DNA from: Wolbachia endosymbiont of Litomosoides brasiliensis
GTDB taxonomy: Bacteria > Pseudomonadota > Alphaproteobacteria > Rickettsiales > Anaplasmataceae
Length of the DNA stretch: 64,000 nt
NCBI RefSeq assembly: GCF_013366805.1
Contig: NZ_WQMO01000002.1
Location: 22,604 to 86,603, forward strand
Direction of reading: 5' to 3'
Within the stretch, counting starts at the first letter, position 1, and each line of letters starts with the position of its first letter. Below the pieces are notes generated by a model. The model was not told the origin of the DNA and did not search any database. It worked only from the letters and a program-made list of their open reading frames with translations. Shown here one piece after another: positions 1-8,368 of the stretch. The position numbers and the translations under genes were made by a program.

Positions 1-2
1 AA

Positions 3-521
3 GAAGATCTTTCAAATTTGAAAGAAGTGAAGTTGAAAATTAGCGAAGAGTTGAAGGATGACCTAAGAGGTTTAGGAATAATACAAGATTTTATAAAGCT
101 TTTAGAGAGTGGTAAGCAAATCGCTAAGAATACATTTATTTACAATGTGGTAAGTGCTTTAAAGGAAGCTATTTCAAAGCATTTAATAAAGACCTTTCAA
201 AGAATTTTACAAGGTTTTAGAATGACAGGGCCAAACCAATTTGGCAAAACATTGGAAATGCTTCTAGGTAATGTTGAAGCTTTAGGATTGATAAAATATG
301 AATACTGGGGTTTACTAGATTTTGCATACCCAATAAACAAAATGAAGAGTGGTCATTATTGTATAATGTGCATAAGTTCTACCTCAAGCATTATGGATGA
401 GTTTGTACGTAGAATGAAACTTAACGAAAATGTCGTTCGCCACTTATCTGTACATGTCGATAAATTTTTTGAAGGTAAATCTCATATGATGAATAAACAA
501 ATTGAGGAACAAAGCACATAA
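3..521 (+). CDS. rpsF: 30S ribosomal protein S6, 5'-truncated by the window edge, with a long internal extension
   Basis: The reading frame is open from base 3, so the true start lies upstream of the window; the TTG at 18 is not needed as a start. The last ~75 codons carry the S6 fold signature ([16 protein letters not shown], then GHYCIMCI and [11 protein letters not shown]), matching the beta2/beta3, helix 2 and beta4 region of S6, a protein of the small-subunit platform that binds 16S rRNA together with S18. About 100 residues of helical sequence precede this conserved part, so the protein is much longer than the usual 95-130 residues of S6. The stop overlaps the rpsR start (ATGA type), giving the classical rpsF-rpsR-rplI order. 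Identity rests on the C-terminal motif plus gene order; the extension has no function I can assign. Confidence 0.9.
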   Translation, partial: EDLSNLKEVKLKISEELKDDLRGLGIIQDFIKLLESGKQIAKNTFIYNVVSALKEAISKHLIKTFQRILQGFRMTGPNQFGKTLEMLLGNVEALGLIKYEYWGLLDFAYPINKMKSGHYCIMCISSTSSIMDEFVRRMKLNENVVRHLSVHVDKFFEGKSHMMNKQIEEQST

Positions 522-796
522 TGACAAAGAAACGAAGTAATTTTAGTGATTCTTACGTATCTGTAAATAATAGAACTGGATTTAAGCGTTCTAAAGTTTG
601 CCCTCTTGCTACTTTTCGGGATGAAGATATAGATTATAAGAATACGGATTTATTATCCAGGTTTACCTCTGACTATGGTAGAATATTACCTAGGAGATTA
701 ACAGGGGTATGTGCAAAAAAACAAAGAAAATTGCGCTTAGCAATCATAAGAGCACGTTTTTTAGCTCTTGTTCCTTACTGTACTAAAAAAGTTTAG
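521..796 (+). CDS. rpsR: 30S ribosomal protein S18
   Basis: A 91-residue protein with the S18 core: a [15 protein letters not shown] segment, then [19 protein letters not shown], then the basic helix [22 protein letters not shown]18 binds 16S rRNA and pairs with S6 on the 30S platform. The ATG overlaps the S6 stop, which implies translational coupling. Length is normal for the family, and the N-terminus has the usual variable polar stretch. It sits in the rpsF-rpsR-rplI operon, with rplI starting 8 bases downstream. Confidence 0.97.
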   Translation: MTKKRSNFSDSYVSVNNRTGFKRSKVCPLATFRDEDIDYKNTDLLSRFTSDYGRILPRRLTGVCAKKQRKLRLAIIRARFLALVPYCTKKV

Positions 797-803
797 GTTG
801 TGT

Positions 804-1322
804 ATGTTGGTAATTTTGAAAGAAAATATCAGAACCCTCGGTAAATTAGGTGAGATTGTGAAAGTAAAGCCTGGCTACGCACGTAATTTTCTTTTTCCAC
901 AAAGGAAAGCAGTGAAAGCCACTAAGGAAGGCATGGCAAAACTGGAGGAGCAGCGTTCCTTTTTAGAAGAGGAGAATACAAAAAAATTGAATTTGGCAAA
1001 GGATCTAGCAGCGTCTCTTGCTGGTAAGTTTGTAGTGTTGGTAAAGCAAGCTTCTGAGGATGGTAAGATTTTTGGTTCTGTAACAACAAGAGAAGTTGCA
1101 AAATCTTTGTTGCAAGAGTGTGAAGTTGATCACCGTAGAATATCTTTTAATGGAGTAAAGATAAGAAATTTAGGTGAGTACCAAGCAAGTATAGAGCTTC
1201 ATAGTGAAATAGTAGTACAAGTTGCTGTGCATGTTGTAAGGTCAGAAATAGACGCACATGAGTTAAGGCAGGTAAAATTGCAAAGCCAGAAGTTGCGACA
1301 ACAAGAGGCAAGAACAGAATGA
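804..1322 (+). CDS. rplI: 50S ribosomal protein L9, C-terminal tail apparently shortened by a frameshift
   Basis: 172 residues. The N-terminal L9 domain is clear (MLVILKENIRTLGKLGEIV, then VKPGYARNFLFPQRKA), followed by the long connecting helix (residues ~40-75) and the C-terminal rRNA-binding domain (DGKIFGSVTTREVA, GEYQASIELHSEI). I chose the ATG at 804 because it gives the canonical MLVILKE start; a longer in-frame start at 768 would lie inside rpsR. The stop at 1320-1322 comes just after LRQQEARTE. Shifting one base at about 1311 opens a further 17 polar, acidic codons up to 1365, so a one-base insertion probably truncated a longer tail. Both L9 globular domains are intact, so the protein should work. 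Confidence 0.95.
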   Translation: MLVILKENIRTLGKLGEIVKVKPGYARNFLFPQRKAVKATKEGMAKLEEQRSFLEEENTKKLNLAKDLAASLAGKFVVLVKQASEDGKIFGSVTTREVAKSLLQECEVDHRRISFNGVKIRNLGEYQASIELHSEIVVQVAVHVVRSEIDAHELRQVKLQSQKLRQQEARTE

Positions 1323-1472
1323 AGTTGGAGAAGCTACTGATAGTGATAAAGCTGATCAAAAGTGACCTCTTGTTATAACGCAAGGAAATGTTTTTCATAG
1401 CTAAATTAGTACCATTTCAGTATGTAGCACTGTGGTTTATTATACTTAGAAACAAAAAGGGGAGGTCATTCT

Positions 1473-2765
1473 ATGATACCTCGTTATAGCCGTAAAGAGA
1501 TATCTGCTATTTGGGAGGAAAATAATAAGTTTAACATATGGCTAGAAATAGAAAGGTTAGCATGTGAGGCTCAAGCAAAGTTAGGAGTAATTCCAAGTAA
1601 TGTTGCTCAACAGCTCTCTGGTACTATTAAATTTGATGTTGAGCGTATTAATGAGATTGAATCCACTGTAAAACACGATGTTATAGCTTTTTTAAAATAT
1701 ATTGCTGAAAAGGTGGGAGTTGATGTACGTTATCTCCACTACGGGATGACAAGTTCTGATGTGTTAGACACATGCTTTGCTGTACAGCTGAAAGAATCAT
1801 GTAAAATTCTGCTTGAGAATCTAAGAAATTTACTTGCAGCGTTGAAAAAAAAGGCTGAGTACTATAAAGGTACTGTGTGTGTTGGGCGTAGTCACGGAAT
1901 GCATGCAGAGCCAACAACTCTTGGGTTAAAGTTTACCAGGTTTTATGCGGAATTTAAACGTGGCTATCAAAGATTAATTAATGCGCAAAAAGAAGTCTCA
2001 ATTTGCAAAGTATCAGGCGCTGTAGGCAATTTTGCAAATATTGATCCGTTTGTTGAGGAATATGTAGCAAAAGGAATGGAACTTATACCAGAGACCATAT
2101 CGTCTCAAGTAATTCCTCGTGATAGACATGCTATGTTCTTTTCAGTTTTGGGAGTAATTGCAAGCTCAATAGAAAATGTTGCTGTTGAAATTCGTCACTT
2201 GCAAAGAACTGAGATTGGAGAAATTTCTGAATATTTTTCTACTGGACAGAAAGGAAGCTCTGCTATGCCACACAAGTGCAATCCTATTTTAAGCGAGAAT
2301 TTAACTGGACTCTCACGTTTAATACGCAGTTACGTATTTCCTGCATTAGAAAATGTTGCATTGTGGCATGAACGGGATATATCACACTCATCTGTGGAAA
2401 GATATATTGCGCCTGGTGCTTGTATAATAATGGATTTTGCTTTAGTGCGATTAACGGATTTAATAGACAGATTGGTGATTAACAAAGAAAATATTGAAAA
2501 GAACTTAAACTCTTCGAAAGGTTTAATTTTCTCACAGCGTATATTACTTGAATTAATAAATGGTGGTTTGGCAAGGGAAGAGGCGTATAAAATTGTTCAG
2601 GGCAATGCAATGAAAGTGAAACAGAACAACAGTGATTTTTTGTTCGAATTAAAACAAGATAGATCCTTACTTGAAGTCATTAACTCTGAAAAACTTGAAT
2701 CTTTGTTTAATTTAAAATATTATACGAAATGTGTAGACCATATATACAAGAAGGTCTTTGACTAG
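1473..2765 (+). CDS. purB: adenylosuccinate lyase
   Basis: 430 residues, full length for bacterial PurB. It cleaves SAICAR to AICAR and adenylosuccinate to AMP in purine synthesis. The catalytic-histidine motif SHGMHAEPTTLG lies near residue 140, and the flexible signature loop GSSAMPHKCNP spans residues 261-271 with the catalytic serine at 262/263. The loop normally reads HKRNP, so Cys269 in place of Arg is unusual. A strong GGAGGT ribosome binding site lies 6 bases before the ATG. The last base of the stop codon is also the first base of the downstream tRNA. PurL, which acts earlier in the same pathway, is a pseudogene at 50.5-51.3 kb; PurB would still be needed for AMP made from IMP. Confidence 0.96.
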   Translation: MIPRYSRKEISAIWEENNKFNIWLEIERLACEAQAKLGVIPSNVAQQLSGTIKFDVERINEIESTVKHDVIAFLKYIAEKVGVDVRYLHYGMTSSDVLDTCFAVQLKESCKILLENLRNLLAALKKKAEYYKGTVCVGRSHGMHAEPTTLGLKFTRFYAEFKRGYQRLINAQKEVSICKVSGAVGNFANIDPFVEEYVAKGMELIPETISSQVIPRDRHAMFFSVLGVIASSIENVAVEIRHLQRTEIGEISEYFSTGQKGSSAMPHKCNPILSENLTGLSRLIRSYVFPALENVALWHERDISHSSVERYIAPGACIIMDFALVRLTDLIDRLVINKENIEKNLNSSKGLIFSQRILLELINGGLAREEAYKIVQGNAMKVKQNNSDFLFELKQDRSLLEVINSEKLESLFNLKYYTKCVDHIYKKVFD

Positions 2766-2837
2766 GCTGAGTAGCTCAGTTGGTAGAGCGGGAGGATCAT
2801 AATCTCTTGGTCGTGGGTTCAAGTCCCTCCTCAGCCA
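2765..2837 (+). tRNA. tRNA with CAU anticodon (elongator Met, or Ile2 if lysidine-modified)
   Basis: It folds as a full cloverleaf: acceptor GGCTGAG pairs with CTCAGCC, D-stem GCTC/GAGC, anticodon stem GGAGG/TCTCT with CAT at 2798-2800, and T-loop TTCAAGT. The T-stem (GTGGG/CCCTC) has one T-T mismatch. The discriminator is A2837 and CCA is not encoded. G2765 is also the final base of the purB TAG stop, so the tRNA must be processed from a transcript that includes purB. It lacks initiator features, since its 1-72 position is a normal G-C pair. The stretch after the anticodon resembles bacterial Ile2 tRNAs, so Met and Ile2 cannot be separated by eye. Confidence 0.93.
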
Positions 2838-2895
2838 CTAGTTATATTGGTTTTAGTATACTATGAAATCAGCAATAACTGCTTGCTTTGACTAT

Positions 2896-3039
2896 CTATG
2901 CAGGTGATCTTTTGCGTTTTAACTGTTTACCCAAATTTCCTATCTTCTTTCCGTAATCTGTTAACTTTTTACTATCTTTCTCAAAAAGGTATGTACTTTC
3001 TTGTAATTTTGATAGAGAGTTAATGATTAAATCTTTCAT
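2896..3039 (-). CDS. possible 47-residue basic protein, unknown
   Basis: An ATG-to-TAG frame on the minus strand encodes a lysine-rich, helical peptide (start MKDLIINSLSKLQES, end GKQLKRKRSPA). I see no recognisable family and no clear ribosome binding site. It lies in the 340-base gap between the tRNA and an IS remnant, and it could be the tail of a decayed gene. Nothing else is recognisable in 2838-3176. Confidence 0.25.
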   Translation of the reverse strand: MKDLIINSLSKLQESTYLFEKDSKKLTDYGKKIGNLGKQLKRKRSPA

Positions 3040-3176
3040 GATATTAGGTTAATTACACTTCATTAAATTAGAGAAACTGCAAACGGGTTTTCGCCTTTAC
3101 CTACAGTAAACCAAAACAATCCCGTATAATTTTTAGGAAGACATATAAAATGCTTGATTTATACATTAGGTATGTA

Positions 3177-3423
3177 ACACTAATTCCCATTATGTAAAGA
3201 GCGGGCATGCAATAATAGATAATAGGGACCATACTGAAGTCAGTAGGATAACGAAGTTTAGGTGGCGTTAAAATCAAAATTATTGGATAAAAAAAGTTAT
3301 GGAGCCAGCAAAAGAAATGCTGAGGGAAGTGCGAAGTGCAAATTTATTACTTCTCTTTCCTATCCACAATTAAACAACTCTGCAATGTTACTTATCTGCC
3401 TGTTAACAATGAGAACTGGTATA
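3177..3423 (+). mobile_element. 247-bp miniature IS630 derivative with both ends
   Basis: The left end (ACTAATTCCCAT) and the right end (ATGAGAACTGGTATA) are imperfect inverted repeats seen at the other IS630 copies in this window. The transposase start (MALKSKLLDKK) joins directly to its C-terminal end (CKFITSLS, then QLNNSAML), so about 900 bp of the middle is missing. It has the form of a non-autonomous, MITE-like element. The 130 bases between it and the HTH gene show nothing recognisable. Confidence 0.7.
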
Positions 3424-3557
3424 GACAGATACTTTATAAGAAAAGCATGAAGTACCACTCCGTGTTCAAAAAATGGGAACGTGTCTTAAATTGTTTACAG
3501 TTGAAGTTTTTATGGATACTATTATAACGTACACTGTAAATTAAAACGAGTATGGCC

Positions 3558-3848
3558 TTATTGTATGTTACGTTGCGTAGGTTGAGGATCATGCTTTATT
3601 TTCATGTTTATGTCTTGATCCAATGCAACCAATAAGTTAAGCAAGTACTCTAAAGAGAATCCTTCAATTTTTGACTTATTAATTTGAGATACTTTAGGTT
3701 GGTCAATTTTTAGAGCAATTGCTGCTTTTTTCTGTGTTCTATACCTCTTATTTATTAGCCGTGCAACAATCTTTATTAATTTCAGTTTTGTATCTTTTAT
3801 ATTATCTAACTCTATTGTTATAGGATAATTTAATTGCAAATTTTGCAT
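3558..3848 (-). CDS. XRE-type helix-turn-helix protein, orphan HigA-like
   Basis: 96 residues. After a short variable N-terminus comes a helix-turn-helix at residues ~38-62 (KKAAIALKIDQPKVSQINKS) followed by FSLEYLLNLLVALDQDINM, the arrangement of small XRE regulators and HigA-type antitoxins. It probably binds DNA as a repressor. No toxin-like gene adjoins it. It starts 24 bases downstream of rpmG on the same strand and may be co-transcribed with it. Codon use and composition match the neighbours. Its target is unknown. Confidence 0.75.
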   Translation of the reverse strand: MQNLQLNYPITIELDNIKDTKLKLIKIVARLINKRYRTQKKAAIALKIDQPKVSQINKSKIEGFSLEYLLNLLVALDQDINMKIKHDPQPTQRNIQ

Positions 3849-3872
3849 AGTGACAATTTCCTTATAAAAAAA

Positions 3873-4073
3873 TTACTTTAGCTTTTCTTCTTTAAACAGT
3901 ACATGCCTTCTGACTACTGGATCATACTTTCTAAACTCCAGTTTTCTAGTAAGCTTTTTTGGATTACGCTTTTTTACGTAAAAGTAACCTGTTGATTTTT
4001 CTTCACCTGTGCTTGTTATTTTTGTTGCACTGCTAACTAACTTAACAAGCAAAGAAGCATTCTTTTTTGCCAT
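3873..4073 (-). CDS. rpmG: 50S ribosomal protein L33
   Basis: 66 residues, beginning [16 protein letters not shown] and continuing with the conserved [14 protein letters not shown] and [16 protein letters not shown] segments of L33, a small protein near the ribosomal E site. The zinc-binding cysteines of the C+ form are absent, so this is the C-minus type common in proteobacteria. The length is slightly above the usual 50-56 residues because of the N-terminus. The HTH gene follows 24 bases downstream. Confidence 0.95.
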   Translation of the reverse strand: MAKKNASLLVKLVSSATKITSTGEEKSTGYFYVKKRNPKKLTRKLEFRKYDPVVRRHVLFKEEKLK

Positions 4074-4235
4074 ATTTAATATAATAATATAAACCTTGTG
4101 TGAGTTTATTACATGGAGCGCTAAAAGTCAATCACTTTGTGCCTTAGAACAATGTAGATTGCAAAATTCTTGACAATTGACAGTGCATTGAGTAACATAA
4201 AGTTAATTTTGGAGCGCAAAGCAAACGGTAAATAA

Positions 4236-6008
4236 GTGATAAATGGTGGTAAGAGGTTACTATTAATAGAAAATTCCATCTGTTCTGATGAGGTAAGAGT
4301 TGCTTTATCGGCTGACAATAGAGTTGTGGAATTTGAACAAGAATTCAAAGAAAAAAGACAATTAAGAGGTAATATATACGTTGCTTGTGTAAAACGCATA
4401 GAGCCTTCTTTGCAGGCTGTATTTATCGAATATGGAAAAAACAAGCAAGGTTTTTTGTCTTTTTCCGAGATATCTCCAGATTATTTCAATATTCCAGAAA
4501 AGGAAAAAGAAATTTTCTTTGAAGGTTGCTCAAATGACGATTATGCAGAAGAAAGTGGCAGTGTGTCGACAAATACTTCTTCAGATTCAGTAGCTAATAG
4601 GAATGTTAACGAGTCCGGTAATGGTTTTGCAAGAGAGGTGTCTCTATATAAGAGATACAAGTTGCAAGATGTCATTTCAGTAAATCAAAGATTATTAGTT
4701 CAGCTAACTAAGGAAGAACGAGGCAATAAAGGAGCTTCATTTACGACGTACATAACTTTAGTAGGTAGGTACTGTGTTTTCATGCCTAATTCCATGAGTA
4801 AAGGTGGAATTTCCCGTAGAATTGAAGATGCTAATGTCAGAAAACAGTTAAAGGATATATTAAGTTCAATAGACTTGCCGAAAAGGTCGGGTTTAATAAT
4901 AAGAACCATTGGTTCAGGGAAAAGTAAAAAAGAAATTGAGCAGGATTACAATTATTTATCTTCATTATGGCAGAATATTCAAAAAAATGCTTCCTCTGTA
5001 AATGTTCCATCATTGATTTATAATGAAGCAGACCTAATTATGAGGTCTATTCGTGATTTTTGTAGCAATGGTATGGAGGTTATAGTATCTGGAAAGGAAG
5101 CTTTTGAAACAGTAAGACAGTATGCTAGGAATGCATTAAAAGGTAGTAAGTTGCGTTACAGGTTGTATAGAGGTTTTATTCCAATCTTTACTTACTACGG
5201 AGTCGAGGATCAAATTTCTGAGTTGTACAGCAATAGAGTGAAATTACCGTCTGGTGGATCTTTGATAATAACTTTAACTGAGGCATTTGTTTCAATAGAT
5301 GTAAATTCAGGAAAGATGACAGGGGAAGATAGTATAGAGGAGACAGCTTATAGAACTAATATGGAAGCAGTACCTGAAATATCAAGACAGGTAAATTTAA
5401 GGGGCTTGTCGGGGTTAATAGTAGTCGACTTTATTGACATGTTAAGGTATCAGTATTGTAGAGCTGTTGAGTCTGCTATTAGGCAGGCGTTTAAGGATGA
5501 CAAAGCTAGAGTTCAATTTAGCTACATAAATGACTTTGGCTTAATGGTGTTTTCAAGGCAAAGAATTAAACCAAGCATACAGGAAATTAACACTACAGAG
5601 TGTTTGCACTGTAAAGGAGTTGGAAAGGTGAAGTCAAATGAGGTAGTTGTTGCATCAATATTGAGAGATTTGCAGCACATTGCTAGTAGGAACCGAAATA
5701 GATCATTTGATTTAGTAGCACATGGTGCAATTATAGCACATATTTTTAATAATAAACGCAGCACAGTTTCTACAATTGAAAAAGAGTTTAATATCAAACT
5801 AAATGTTAATGCTGATAGCAATTTAAGTGTAGATACGTTCGTTTTAAAACGAGGGGATGACGTTAACTTGGGTGATTGTAAGCCATTGCAAAACTCTGGT
5901 TACAAGATTGAAAGCAGCAGCAATGAAAGAGCTTCTGATTCAGAGAAATTACAAGGCAGTTTTTGGTTAACTAAGTGGCTTTCACGTATTTTGAACTCTA
6001 ATAGCTAA
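4236..6008 (+). CDS. rne: ribonuclease E/G family endoribonuclease
   Basis: 590 residues, GTG start directly after a TAA. It should cleave single-stranded AU-rich RNA in mRNA decay and rRNA/tRNA maturation. The N-terminal [17 protein letters not shown] matches the family start; an S1-like domain ([21 protein letters not shown]) follows. The metal-binding aspartates are in SIDVNSGK (D~354) and VVDFIDM (D~397), 43 residues apart as in E. coli RNase E, and the Zn-link CLHCKGVG lies ~101 residues after the first, also as in E. coli. A serine/asparagine-rich insertion at residues ~95-130, inside the S1 region, accounts for the shift in numbering. The long C-terminal degradosome scaffold is missing, so it is closer to RNase G in size. 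Confidence 0.93.
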   Translation: MINGGKRLLLIENSICSDEVRVALSADNRVVEFEQEFKEKRQLRGNIYVACVKRIEPSLQAVFIEYGKNKQGFLSFSEISPDYFNIPEKEKEIFFEGCSNDDYAEESGSVSTNTSSDSVANRNVNESGNGFAREVSLYKRYKLQDVISVNQRLLVQLTKEERGNKGASFTTYITLVGRYCVFMPNSMSKGGISRRIEDANVRKQLKDILSSIDLPKRSGLIIRTIGSGKSKKEIEQDYNYLSSLWQNIQKNASSVNVPSLIYNEADLIMRSIRDFCSNGMEVIVSGKEAFETVRQYARNALKGSKLRYRLYRGFIPIFTYYGVEDQISELYSNRVKLPSGGSLIITLTEAFVSIDVNSGKMTGEDSIEETAYRTNMEAVPEISRQVNLRGLSGLIVVDFIDMLRYQYCRAVESAIRQAFKDDKARVQFSYINDFGLMVFSRQRIKPSIQEINTTECLHCKGVGKVKSNEVVVASILRDLQHIASRNRNRSFDLVAHGAIIAHIFNNKRSTVSTIEKEFNIKLNVNADSNLSVDTFVLKRGDDVNLGDCKPLQNSGYKIESSSNERASDSEKLQGSFWLTKWLSRILNSNS

Positions 6009-6094
6009 CTGGAAATACTAAAGGGACTTGTAATCGGCGAGTCCTATACTTATATATTCTTATATCAGACAACATTTATAAGGGAGTATTCATT

Positions 6095-8002
6095 ATGGGA
6101 AGGGCAATAGGTATAGATCTTGGAACAACAAATTCTTGTGTTGCAATACAAGGTAAGATAATAGAAAATAAAGAAGGAGCAAGGACTACTCCGTCTGTAG
6201 TTGCATTTACTTCATCAGGAGAGAGATTAATTGGCGCTCCAGCAAAGAGGCAAGCAACCACCAATGCAAGTAATACTTTTTTTGCTACTAAGAGATTAAT
6301 AGGTCGTCAGTATGGTGATCCTGAAGTGAAAGGTCTAAATGTGCCGTATAAAGTGTTTGCAGCAAAAAATGGTGATGCATGGATTAAAACAACAGATGGT
6401 AAAGAATACTCCCCTAGTCAAATTGGTGCTTTTATACTACAAAATCTAAAAGAAGCAGCAGAAGCTTATCTTGGGGAAGAAGTGAAGGATGCTGTGATAA
6501 CAGTGCCAGCATACTTCAACGATTCTCAACGTCAAGCAACAAAAGATGCAGGAAAAATTGCTGGGTTGAATGTACTTAGAATAGTTAATGAACCAACTGC
6601 TGCGGCACTTGCTTATGGTCTTGATAAGAAGCATGGTCACACAATAGTGGTATATGACCTTGGTGGTGGTACATTTGACGTTTCAATACTTGAAATAGGT
6701 GATGGAGTTTTTGAAGTAAAAGCTACGAATGGTGATACCCACCTTGGAGGTGAAGACTTTGATAATGCAATAGTAAGTTATTTACTAGATGAATTTAAGA
6801 AAGGTAATGGCATTGATCTAAAAAATGATCCAATGGCTATGCAAAGAATCAAAGAAGCTGCTGAAAAAGCGAAGATTGAATTATCAAGTGCAATGGAAAC
6901 GGAAATAAATCTGCCATTTATTACGGCTGATGCAAGTGGTCCAAAACACTTGAATATGAAATTAACAAGAGCAAAACTTGAAAGCTTAGTAAATGATTTA
7001 ATTGAAAGAACTATAGCTCCTTGCAAAAGAGCTCTTGAGGATGCTGGTTTATCTGCTAATCAAATTGGTGAAGTGGTGCTTGTTGGTGGTATGACTCGCA
7101 TGCCAAAGGTAATAGAGAAAGTTAAAGAATTCTTTGGCAAGGACCCACATAGAGGAGTAAATCCTGATGAAGTTGTAGCAATTGGCGCTGCGATACAAGC
7201 AGGAATCGTTCAAGGTGATGTAAGGGATGTGTTATTACTTGATGTAACTCCGCTTTCCCTTGGTATTGAAACTTTAGGAGGGGTGTTCACTCCACTTATT
7301 GAGCGTAATACTACTATTCCTACTAAAAAATCTCAGGTATTTTCAACTGCAGAAGATAATCAAACGGCTGTAACAATTAAAGTGTATCAAGGTGAAAGGA
7401 AATTGGCAGTTGATAATAAGCTGCTTGGTCAATTTGGTTTGGAGGGTATACCACCTGCTCCTCATGGAGTTCCTCAGATCGAAGTGACATTTGATATAGA
7501 TGCAAATGGAATAGTACATGTCTCTGCAAAAGATAAAGCTACTGGGAAAGAACAGAAGATACGTATTCAGTCTTCAGGTGGTTTGTCTGAGGGTGAAATA
7601 AATCGTATGATAAAAGAGGCTGAGGAAAAGGCACAAGAAGATGAGAAACGCAAAAAATTTATTGAAGTGAAGAACCAAGCAGATAGCTTAGTTCATTCTA
7701 CGGAAAAGTCTCTGAAAGAGTATGGTTATAAGGTTTCACCAGAAGATAAATCTGCTATTGAAAATGCAGTTAATGAATTAAAAGGGGCTAGTAAATCTGA
7801 TAACATTGATGACACTAATGCAATACAACAAAAAATTACTAATCTTTCTCAATTATCTATGAAGCTTGGAGAGGCTATGTATAAGGAATCTCAGCAACAA
7901 CAGGGAAAAGAAAGCTCTGCTAGTTCATCCACAACGAATGAGGAAGAAAAAGTAGTAGATTCTGATTATCAAGACATAGATAATAGGGAAGAGAGTAAAT
8001 AA
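6095..8002 (+). CDS. dnaK: chaperone DnaK (Hsp70)
   Basis: 635 residues, full length. The ATPase domain opens with [15 protein letters not shown] and contains the phosphate and adenosine motifs ([25 protein letters not shown]). The linker [15 protein letters not shown] leads into the substrate-binding domain, and the tail is acidic. It folds nascent and stressed proteins with DnaJ (found at 42.8 kb) and GrpE. An AAGGGAG ribosome binding site lies 8 bases before the ATG. The genes dnaK and dnaJ are not adjacent here. A loose TTGTAA...TATACT pair upstream could be a promoter, but it is too weak to call. Confidence 0.99.
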   Translation: MGRAIGIDLGTTNSCVAIQGKIIENKEGARTTPSVVAFTSSGERLIGAPAKRQATTNASNTFFATKRLIGRQYGDPEVKGLNVPYKVFAAKNGDAWIKTTDGKEYSPSQIGAFILQNLKEAAEAYLGEEVKDAVITVPAYFNDSQRQATKDAGKIAGLNVLRIVNEPTAAALAYGLDKKHGHTIVVYDLGGGTFDVSILEIGDGVFEVKATNGDTHLGGEDFDNAIVSYLLDEFKKGNGIDLKNDPMAMQRIKEAAEKAKIELSSAMETEINLPFITADASGPKHLNMKLTRAKLESLVNDLIERTIAPCKRALEDAGLSANQIGEVVLVGGMTRMPKVIEKVKEFFGKDPHRGVNPDEVVAIGAAIQAGIVQGDVRDVLLLDVTPLSLGIETLGGVFTPLIERNTTIPTKKSQVFSTAEDNQTAVTIKVYQGERKLAVDNKLLGQFGLEGIPPAPHGVPQIEVTFDIDANGIVHVSAKDKATGKEQKIRIQSSGGLSEGEINRMIKEAEEKAQEDEKRKKFIEVKNQADSLVHSTEKSLKEYGYKVSPEDKSAIENAVNELKGASKSDNIDDTNAIQQKITNLSQLSMKLGEAMYKESQQQQGKESSASSSTTNEEEKVVDSDYQDIDNREESK

Positions 8003-8014
8003 GAGTGTATTTTG

Positions 8015-8031
8015 CCAGCGCTTGACGCTGG
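8015..8031. repeat. short palindrome after dnaK, repeat remnant or terminator
   Basis: CCAGCG-CTTGA-CGCTGG is a perfect 6-bp stem with a 5-base loop, 12 bases after the dnaK stop. It has the core of the palindromic repeats found inside murE, rluC-like and leuS in this window. No T-tract follows, so a terminator role is only possible. Confidence 0.5.
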
Positions 8032-8074
8032 AATCTAGGGAGAGAGGACTAGTATTAATTACTTAGATGACAGA

Positions 8075-8359
8075 ATGGATATCATTAAGACAATAGAAGA
8101 AAAAATACGCAGTTCAATAGATGTAATTGATGTTGATATTATCGATGAATCTGTAAAGCATACAAGTCATTATTTTTCTTCGTCTTCTTCAACACTACCT
8201 TCACATATCAAGCTAGTACTAATATCTGACAGTTTTGCCGGAATGGATAGCCTCAAAAGGCACAAGTTGATTTATAAGTTATTAAAGAGTGAGATAGAGC
8301 TAATACATGCAATTTCTCTTCACTTATATACGCAAAGCGAATACAATTTAAAAAATTGA
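8075..8359 (+). CDS. BolA/IbaG-family protein
   Basis: 94 residues. The BolA pattern is visible: VDIIDESVKHTSHY (with the conserved helix-side histidines), then HIKLVLISDSFAGMDSLKRHKLIYKLL and IHAISLHLYT at the end. BolA-like proteins bind monothiol glutaredoxins and Fe-S clusters or act as morphology regulators. A serine-rich loop (SSSSSTLPS) replaces the usual short loop. The next gene starts 9 bases after the stop. Family assignment is firm; which BolA subtype is not. Confidence 0.85.
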   Translation: MDIIKTIEEKIRSSIDVIDVDIIDESVKHTSHYFSSSSSTLPSHIKLVLISDSFAGMDSLKRHKLIYKLLKSEIELIHAISLHLYTQSEYNLKN

Positions 8360-8368
8360 TAACAGAAC

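Noticed and set aside
3262..3450. 62-residue protein gene
   Set aside because: A fusion of IS630 transposase ends created by an internal deletion; not an independent gene.
6020..6094. Heat-shock type promoter upstream of dnaK
   Set aside because: The TTGTAA and TATACT boxes have the wrong spacing for sigma-70 and only partial match to the sigma-32 consensus.
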